DNA of 64,000 nucleotides from positions 369,484 to 433,483 of the forward strand of contig NW_006768801.1 in assembly GCF_000204055.1 (NCBI RefSeq), given 5' to 3'. A program made the translations under genes and the position numbers. The DNA comes from Melampsora larici-populina 98AG31. Its lineage: Eukaryota; Basidiomycota; Pucciniomycetes; Pucciniales; Melampsoraceae. Numbering within the stretch: the first letter of the stretch is position 1; the number at the start of each line of letters is the position of its first letter. Positions 57,827-64,000 of this stretch are shown one piece after another. The notes beneath the pieces were generated by a model. The model did not search any database and was not told the origin of the DNA. It was given only the letters and a program-made list of their open reading frames with translations.

Positions 57827-58114
57827 TAGGCTAGGACTAACGCTCTCCGGTACCCATTTTCAGGCACTTTACGCAGTCTAGAACTTGGAACGGACCGGTG
57901 GTCAGACCCGCAGGGCTTCAGAAGAGGCCCTGGGGTAACCCCGGTACACTTCCCAGCTCGAGACACCCCCCCCCACACTATTCTCAACTTAGGAAATCCT
58001 AGGTTAGGATAGCATAAGGCTGAGAACGGAGATATATGTAGTTAGCTTGTATTACTAGATATATCTGAAATGAAGAGCTCGTGAACCTAACACTTACCCA
58101 CATAGTAGAGATAG
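57827..58114 (+). repeat. Ngaro split repeat B1
   Basis: About 288 bp from TAGGCTAGGACTAACGC to GTAGAGATAG, running directly into A2. It contains a C-run at 57965-57974. It matches B2 except for the C-run length and a base near the AGCTCGAG motif. Confidence 0.9.
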
Positions 58115-58358
58115 ATGACAGCTTCCCACCAAAGGGACGACGTGGTAAGGATTTCTATCGTCACTAAGGGGGGTAAGATTCGACTAGGTGCACCTGTAAC
58201 TTTACACACACGACAAGTCGAGGGAGGCAAAGATACAGAGAGGGGAGAGGAAAAATTTCTCCTCCATCTCGAATATTCCTCTCCCGCACCTTTAGTCGAA
58301 TAATTGAGCATTCACGCTCTTCAAGAAGGTTAAACATTCATAGTTTAACTTTTTCGCA
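58115..58358 (+). repeat. Ngaro split repeat A2
   Basis: 244 bp identical by eye to A1. Follows B1 without a gap. Confidence 0.92.
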
Positions 58359-58373
58359 CCCACCCACCTTCCC

Positions 58374-58660
58374 TAGGCTAGGACTAACGCTCTCCGGTAC
58401 CCATTTTCAGGCACTTTACGCAGTCTAGAACTTGGAACGGACCGGTGGTCAGACCCGCAGGGCTTCAGAAGAGGCCCTGGGGTAACCCCGGTACACTTCC
58501 AAGCTCGAGACACCCCCCCCACACTATTCTCAACTTAGGAAATCCTAGGTTAGGATAGCATAAGGCTGAGAACGGAGATATATGTAGTTAGCTTGTATTA
58601 CTAGATATATCTGAAATGAAGAGCTCGTGAACCTAACACTTACCCACATAGTAGAGATAG
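58374..58660 (+). repeat. Ngaro split repeat B2
   Basis: About 287 bp, near-identical copy of B1. It is separated from A2 by a 15-nt spacer, CCCACCCACCTTCCC. The right end of the element is here, with hAT intron sequence resuming after the shared ATG (58661-58663). Confidence 0.9.
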
Positions 58661-59596
58661 ATGTTGAACCACAAAGAAATCAAGAGAGAACTAACCTGGC
58701 CATTTGGATAGATCGGAGGGTGAAAGTACTTGAGTAATTCTTTCACCCGAGCCAGTTGTGAAGCCCTAATACCCGTCCTGGGTCTTCTCGGAACAATCTC
58801 GTCTCCCAAGTCTTGATCAATATTTATGCAGTCAGGAACTGTCTCATCCTAGAGATAGAAAATTGGAATATCAAGTTTAGTAAAACAAAGCAATGAAAAG
58901 AAAGAAAGGAACATAGAAAGACTACTTTTTTTCTCTTCTTCACTGCCTTTTTTTCTGTCTGACGGTTGGTTCGTTTCTTGGTCAATGGCGAAAGAGGTTC
59001 CAGAAGGTCATCTTCATCTTCAGGGACCGCAAGAAAGAGTTCTTCAATTGGGGTAAACAAAGAGTTGGAATCTGAGGGACCGGGAGTTGGAGATGCCGGC
59101 TGGAGCGATCGCCGAGCATCAGGTGAGGCAATGATATAGCCTGGCTGAGGTCAAACCGGTGTCCTTGGTCGGAGCAATCGCCCTGAAGACAACTGAGCTG
59201 GGGCAGTTGACGGTGGTGCCAAATTGATTCGAGAGTTGGTTCGAATCAGCCAATCTGGTATACTCTGAGAGGTTGATGGGATCATGATGAGACAGAACCA
59301 GTGGTGATGAAAGAAATTTGAGATGAATTCGGATGGTTTGGTTGAGAAAATTAAGATGGAAACAATTGTGGTTGAGATGAATAAGCTGAATTTGGATGGG
59401 CCGGCGGGAAGACAATACGGAAGCAGATTAAAGCTTGAGACAAAGTGGGTCAATAATGAAACTGGAATAGGAGGTAAGCGAACAAAGGTCAGTAAGCAAA
59501 GTGATTGTCTTTTATATCTGTCGGATGTGTACTCACACTTACAGGTGACTCTCACACCCAAACTGACCATTGTTGCTCGTGATAACTTGCTGTCAA

Positions 59597-60188
59597 TGTT
59601 GAAGTAAAGCTTACGTTATAGATGTCACAGATATGAAACTTTACTTAAGAGTATTTCATTACATTTATGTTTTCATGTTTCACGTTCATGTCATGTGTTT
59701 TATTCATACTGTGTGTACTCATTTCAAACCTAATTAGTTCAAACTGTATTTCATTTAATACCTGGAAGAGCAGCAAGTAAGATTCTCTCCTCATCCAAGT
59801 TATTCTCACTTATTCTTGGATGAAGGTGAGTTATCACTCGTGGGATTGGTGTTCTTAGATTCAAGGTTCACGTTCTGAATCGTAACCATCCCTGCTCTGA
59901 CAGGTAAGTCATTCAATCAATGTTGTTGTTTTTCATAACTTTCTATTTAGAGTTTTTATCAATTGTTGTTGTTAAAGAAATCAAAACTGATCCAAGTTAT
60001 TCTCACTTATTCTTGGATGAAGGTGAGTTATCACTCGTGGGATTGGTGTTCTTAGATTCAAGGTTCACTTTCTGAATCGTAACCATCCCTGCTCTGACAG
60101 AAGGTGAGTTATCACTCGTGGGATTGGTGTTCTTAGATTCAAGGTTCACGTTCTGAATCGTAACCATCCCTGCTCTGACAGATTGACA
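59597..60188 (+). repeat. Putative 5' LTR of the copia element
   Basis: Begins TGTTGAAG and ends TTGACA, with TG...CA termini. The PBS starts at the next base. The 3' LTR is outside the window, so the left border is a prediction; the possible target duplication would be GTCAA (59592-59596). Confidence 0.6.
59793..60181 (+). repeat. Three-copy direct repeat inside the copia LTR
   Basis: Two 111-bp copies (59793-59903 and 59990-60100) run from ATCCAAGTTATTCTCACT to CCCTGCTCTGACAG. A third, partial 81-bp copy (60101-60181) lacks the first 30 bp and follows the second head to tail. Differences are one or two bases (ACGTTCTG versus ACTTTCTG). Confidence 0.9.
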
Positions 60189-60205
60189 GGTTATGAGCCC
60201 AGCGC
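60189..60205 (+). promoter_or_regulatory. Primer-binding site for half-tRNA initiator Met
   Basis: GGTTATGAGCCCAGCGC is the exact complement of GCGCTGGGCTCATAACC, an initiator-tRNA-Met anticodon stem-loop including CAU. Pairing with the 5' half of the tRNA rather than its 3' CCA end is the half-tRNA priming known for Drosophila copia and yeast Ty5. Confidence 0.75.
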
Positions 60206-60314
60206 AATACCAGCTGCGGTAATCATTCTATCATATTCTCTCAGTTCAGAACCTGAACCAAGGTAATCTAATTACACTTTCTCAACCGTGATAATCTCAT
60301 TCGGCGTCAAATAG

Positions 60315-63300
60315 ATGAACCCTGCCGACGCCACTTCAGAACACAAACCTGGAGAATCTAGCACCCAATTCCCGAGTAATACTCAACCTTTGAAAAACTC
60401 AATTCCTTTCCCAACAATTGAATCAAAACTCAAAATGTCATCTAATCTCTCCGATCAAAAGGAGTACACATTAAACACTTACTCTAATATAGTCAAGCTC
60501 TCGACTGGTACATTCAATGACTGGAAGTTACGTATCACTACAGCTTTAGGAGCACAAAGACTCTCGAAATACATCCTTCATGATCTGACAGCTCCTACTG
60601 ATCCAACTGAATTGGAAGATTATGAAACAAATTCTCTTCGTGCTTTCAATGCAATACATTCAACGATAGATTCTGAAAACTTCCAAGTGATTCGTTCTTG
60701 TTCCTCACCTAGAGAAGCATTCAAAGTGTTATGTACTCATCACGACGATGCAGGAGGCCTCTCGACTGCTCATTTATTTTCAGATCTCATGACGCTCAGA
60801 ATGAATCCCGATGATAACCTATCCGATCACATTGCTCGTTTTAGGAAGATTCACAACGACCTGCTTAGCAACTTATCATCTACCCCTGATTTTAAAATTT
60901 CTGAACCGTTCATAACTATCATCCTGATTAAATCACTTCCTTCAGATTTTACTCCCCTTGTCCAAAGTCTTTTATCCAACTTTGCAACCCTCACTCTTGC
61001 GCGTTTGTATTCTCTGCTCAAAATAGAAGCTACTCGTACATCCAATACCAATGCTTCTGATACGGCTCTATCTGCAACTTGCCCGTACAACAAGTCACGA
61101 ACCGGGAAGAAGCCTGACCGACAAATCAACACCAACACATCTCTGAAGTGTTCTCTGGGTCATCAAGGTCACACTGATGAGAACTGTCGAACTCGGAAAT
61201 TTCGAGCTTTCCTAGAGTATGAGAAGAACAAATCAGCTTCCTCCTCCAACCACGCTACCACGTCTACTTCGGCACAACTCACCCAATCCATCCCTGAGGC
61301 TGATGAGGACGTATCGTACTGGGAGTCGGTGTTTGCGGCAACGGTCTCGGCGGGTGCGCCAATAATCTGTGATACCGGAGCTACGAGTCATATGTTCTCT
61401 GACAAATCTTTATTCTCAGATCTACATCACACCCGACCGACTCGCATTGGAGTAGCCTCTCAAGACGGTGCCATTTGGGCCAGTCATAAGGGCACTATTA
61501 GGTTCGGATCCCTCATACTTCGTGATGTCTTATACTCTCCTGAGTTAACTGGTAACCTTATTTCTATTGGACGCCTATGCGATGATGGATACAATGCTTC
61601 GTTTAACAAAAACTTAGGCATCATCACGGACCAATCAGGAAAGGAAGTACTTCAAATGAAACGCAACACAAGTACTAACCGACTATGGGCGCCAAACTTA
61701 ACTCCAAACCATTCCTCAGCGTTTTTCACGTACTCTGATCCTGAGAAGCTTGCGTCACTGTAGCATAGGCGCCTTGGTCATCTCCATCCTGAGGCCGTCA
61801 TTTCCTTTCTTCAACGAACCAAATTAATATCCCTTTCTCGAAAGAATTTTCTTCCTTGTGACTCTTGTGCCATGGGTAAACTCAAACAAGCTCCGGCTAC
61901 AAATTCCTTTTATCGATCACCTGGCATTCTTAATCTTGTACATAGTGACCTAATTGGTCCTATATCACCTCCTACCAAAACCGGACTGAAATACATCCTC
62001 ACATTCATCAATGATCATACTCAATACAGTGTCATTTACTTGTTGAGATCGAAGGACCAAACTTTTGAGAATTTCAAACATTACAAAGCATTAATTGAGA
62101 ACAAATGCGGTTGTAAGATTCTGAAATTAAAATCTGATCGTGGAGGAGAATACTCCTCAAACAAATTTCTCGATTACCTCAAGCAGGAAGGCATCGAGAT
62201 TGAGAGAGGTCCTGCGAACAGGCCGATGGCGGATTCTGTTTCAGAACGTTATAATCTTACCCTCTTAAGCAAAATGAGATCACAACTGATTCAATCGGGT
62301 CTTCCTCTCTATCTATGGGGGGAATTGGCGAAGTACTCATGCATCCAAATCAACTGTTCTCCATCTGCGGCAATAAAACATCAGACCCCGTTAGAAGTAT
62401 TCGAATCTATGCTCCCAGGTCATGTACATCCTTTCGATTATGATCGTCTGAAACCGTTTGGTTCGCTATGTTTTGCTATTGATCGCAGCAAGAAGTCCAA
62501 GGTTGCACCGGTTGCTCGGCGATTCATTTTTCTCGGTTTGGAGGAAGGTGCCAGGGCAGCACGCCTTCTGGACAAAGCAACCGGCAAGGTGTTGGTAACA
62601 GGGGATTTTGTCTATCGAGAAGATGTTTTCCCGGCTCTTCATCCATCGCTCTCACCTGATGTTTCAAACGAGCTCATTTTACCTGAATATACTGATGACT
62701 CGGTTTGAAGTAGTCAGAGTAAGGTATCGGACAACAATCAAGAAGATGTTGTTTCAAATCCAAAACCGATCAAACCAGCGGAACAACCATCTTCGCCATC
62801 GGATAAACACAATCCATCATCTGAACCAGTCACTCCAACAGCTCATACTCCTGAGTTGGAGACCTCTCCACCGCCTTCACCCTACCATCCGACCACTCCG
62901 ATTCCTCTGAGCCAGTCAATTCATGCTCCACGTCCTGATGTCATTGTTCAGCCTGTATTACATCCAAACGTAACAGTTAGACAACGAAGACCTCCGCCTG
63001 TCAAAGACACGAAGATACGAGATTCATCACATACATCACCTCCATCTTCACACTCCTCTGCCTCATCTATTAGCAGAACTTCAGACCTATCTGACAACCT
63101 TCAGCCAGTCACGGCCACCGTTCCTCAAGTTTCCCCCACACCTTCGGTAGCGAACTCAAACAAATCATCTTCTCTGTCATTGAGTCCGTCAATACCTGCA
63201 GTTGGACGACAATCACCCAAGTCTCTGAGTCCGACAGTACAGGTTCAGGCGGATCCACCCACAAATCAAGCTCCTGTCAGCACGGTAGTCCCAATCATAC

Positions 63301-64000
63301 CAAGTCAAACATCTGTGAATCCACCTACCAAGGCGCCGGAAGTCTCACCTCCAATTAGAATATCATCTAGAAGTCGTCGCCCTCCGGAACGTTATGGTTT
63401 TCCTTCACAATCCAATGTAGCCATGTCTTCCCCTCTGATGCTTATCACTCGTAATCGGACCATCATCCCTAATCATTATGGTTTTACTGCAACTAACGGA
63501 TCTGATCCTGATAGTCCGACGTTTGCTCAAGCCATGGCGGGACCGGATAAGCAGGCATGGGTTCAGGCTATGCAACAAGAATTTGACTCACTAACTGAAC
63601 ATGGTGTCGGTAAGCTGGTTGATCCTCCGCCAGGGGCGAGCGTCCTCGGGGGGATGTGGATATTCAACAAGAAACGTGACGAACATAATCGAGTAGTCCG
63701 TTTCAAGGCACGATGGGTGGTTCTCGGAAATCATCAGGTGAAGGGTTTGGACTATGATGACACTTATGCTTCGGTAGGAAAACTAGACTCATTACGAATT
63801 CTCCTAGCTCTCTCAACTATCAAATCATCACATAGAAGACAAATGAAAGTGCGACAGTTTGACATAGTGACCGCATTTCTCAATGGCAACATGAAGGACT
63901 TAGTCTACGCTATACAAGTCAAGGGTTTCGAACACCCCATTCTTCGTCATCGTGTTTGGCAACTTATCAAATCTCTCTACGGGACCAAACAAGCAGCGCG
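60315..64000 (+). pseudogene. Copia gag-pol polyprotein with two nonsense codons
   Basis: One frame runs from ATG 60315 to the window end, broken only by TAG at 61761-61763 and TGA at 62706-62708. Gag: KLSTGTFNDWKLRITTALGA and DNLSDHIARFRKIHNDLL, then a degenerate knuckle CSLGHQGHTDENC. Protease: PIICDTGATSHMF. The first stop replaces the Trp that normally precedes HRRLGHLHPEAV, the pre-integrase zinc finger, which continues PCDSCAMGKL. Integrase DDE: LVHSDLIGP, KSDRGGEYSS, and the Glu in MADSVSERYNLTLLSKMRS. A long Pro/Ser-rich linker follows, then RT: WVQAMQQEFDSLTEHGV, MWIFNKKRDEHNRVVRFKAR and QFDIVTAFLNGNM, with the sequence ending before the RT catalytic YVDD-type box. Both stops are single transitions away from sense. 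Confidence 0.88.

Larger units (their letters stand above)
52280..58663 (+). mobile_element. Ngaro-type retrotransposon with split direct repeats
   Basis: A tyrosine-recombinase retrotransposon in the order A1 (52280-52523), ORFs, B1 (57827-58114), A2 (58115-58358), a 15-nt spacer, B2 (58374-58660). This is the A1-ORFs-B1-A2-B2 layout that defines Ngaro/PAT split repeats. A1 and A2 are both 244 bp and look identical; B1 and B2 differ by a C-run length and very few bases. The trinucleotide ATG is shared at the A1 start, the B1/A2 joint and after B2, consistent with a recombination core. Near-identical repeats indicate a young insertion. It encodes Gag, RT/RNase H and tyrosine recombinase on the plus strand, opposite to the host hAT gene. 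Confidence 0.92.
49720..59288 (-). pseudogene. hAT-family transposase gene, interrupted and with stops
   Basis: DNA transposase of the hAT superfamily. The first exon starts at ATG 59288 (MIPSTSQSIPDWLIRTNSRI) and continues through VPEDEDDLLEPLSPLTKKRT, with TGA at 59151-59153. The next exon ends FHPPIYPNGQ at 58696. The following exon, starting 52255, encodes a BED-like finger (YRCRWCRVRF ... YNLYGHQ). Later exons give SSKFCLIHDGWTTRRSWYAF, TTDSGSNNHTLAYELQRMFQ, IRCYAHKLALLVKHGL, the CDAIVVATVLNPRLWMKFFE region and the hAT dimerisation domain GAFPVLALMARDFLGCSGTT, CSCERVFSG. In-frame TGA at 49846-49848 falls inside the last block; the frame ends at 49720. A 6.38-kb Ngaro element lies in the intron between 58696 and 52255. 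The gene is a dead relic, but its domain order is nearly complete. Confidence 0.8.
59597..64000 (+). mobile_element. Ty1/copia retrotransposon, 5' portion, truncated by window end
   Basis: A candidate 5' LTR (59597-60188, TGTTGAAG ... GATTGACA), a primer-binding site immediately after it, and a gag-protease-integrase-RT polyprotein in copia order. The RNase H and 3' LTR are beyond the window. It abuts the 5' side of the hAT gene. Confidence 0.85.

Noticed and set aside
1..64000. CRISPR arrays, tRNA or rRNA genes
   Set aside because: The organism is eukaryotic. I found no regularly spaced short repeats of CRISPR type and no convincing tRNA A/B-box pair or rRNA sequence by eye.

Overview
The window reads as nuclear DNA of a basidiomycete fungus, most likely a rust (Pucciniales). 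The genes are AT-rich and broken up by many introns of roughly 50-120 nt with GTRAGT donors and CTRAC-like branch sites. They encode basidiomycete-type proteins (NST1, eL21, uS4, GAA1, an F-box/JmjC protein, a fungal P450), and they are interleaved with a dense, nested transposon load of the kind seen in rust genomes. No species can be named from sequence alone. Region by region: 1-6.3 kb is NST1 (minus, 7 exons, 1696 codons). 8.8-10.9 kb is a DUF89/ARMT1-type damage-control phosphatase (minus, 9 exons). 11.7-17.65 kb is a full-length LINE on the minus strand with a 13-16 bp target-site duplication, followed by a small Tc1/mariner-type MITE at 17.7-17.9 kb. 19.1-20.8 kb is a DHH/DHHA2 exopolyphosphatase (minus). 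22.4-25.2 kb is a multi-exon cytochrome P450 (plus) with one in-frame stop. 25.4-27.4 kb is a divergent ribosomal-protein pair, RPL21 (minus) and RPS9 (plus). 28.8-39.3 kb holds four minus-strand genes: a BTB-like protein, an F-box/LRR-like protein, GPI transamidase subunit GAA1, and an F-box/JmjC dioxygenase. From 40.3 kb to the window end the sequence is essentially all mobile DNA. The mobile block is layered. A 7.35-kb unit with 16-bp TIRs and a TTA duplication (PIF/Harbinger-like, non-autonomous) encloses a decayed tyrosine-recombinase retrotransposon. Next come a DDE transposase remnant and a hAT transposase gene (minus, 49.7-59.3 kb). Inside one 56-nt intron of the hAT gene sits a young Ngaro-type retrotransposon (52.28-58.66 kb) with textbook split direct repeats A1-ORFs-B1-A2-B2. 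A Ty1/copia element starts at about 59.6 kb, abutting the hAT 5' end, and runs off the window. The Ngaro copy is the most interesting object. Its gag ORF carries a spliceable intron. Gag and RT/RNase H share one frame separated by a single UGA in the leaky context UGA CUA G, and RT and tyrosine recombinase overlap by ATGA. Together these suggest a polycistronic expression scheme using readthrough plus termination-reinitiation. Host genes that look intact by exact frame bookkeeping are NST1, the ARMT1-like gene, PPX1, RPL21 and the F-box/JmjC gene. RPS9 needs one extra base, and the P450 has one stop.
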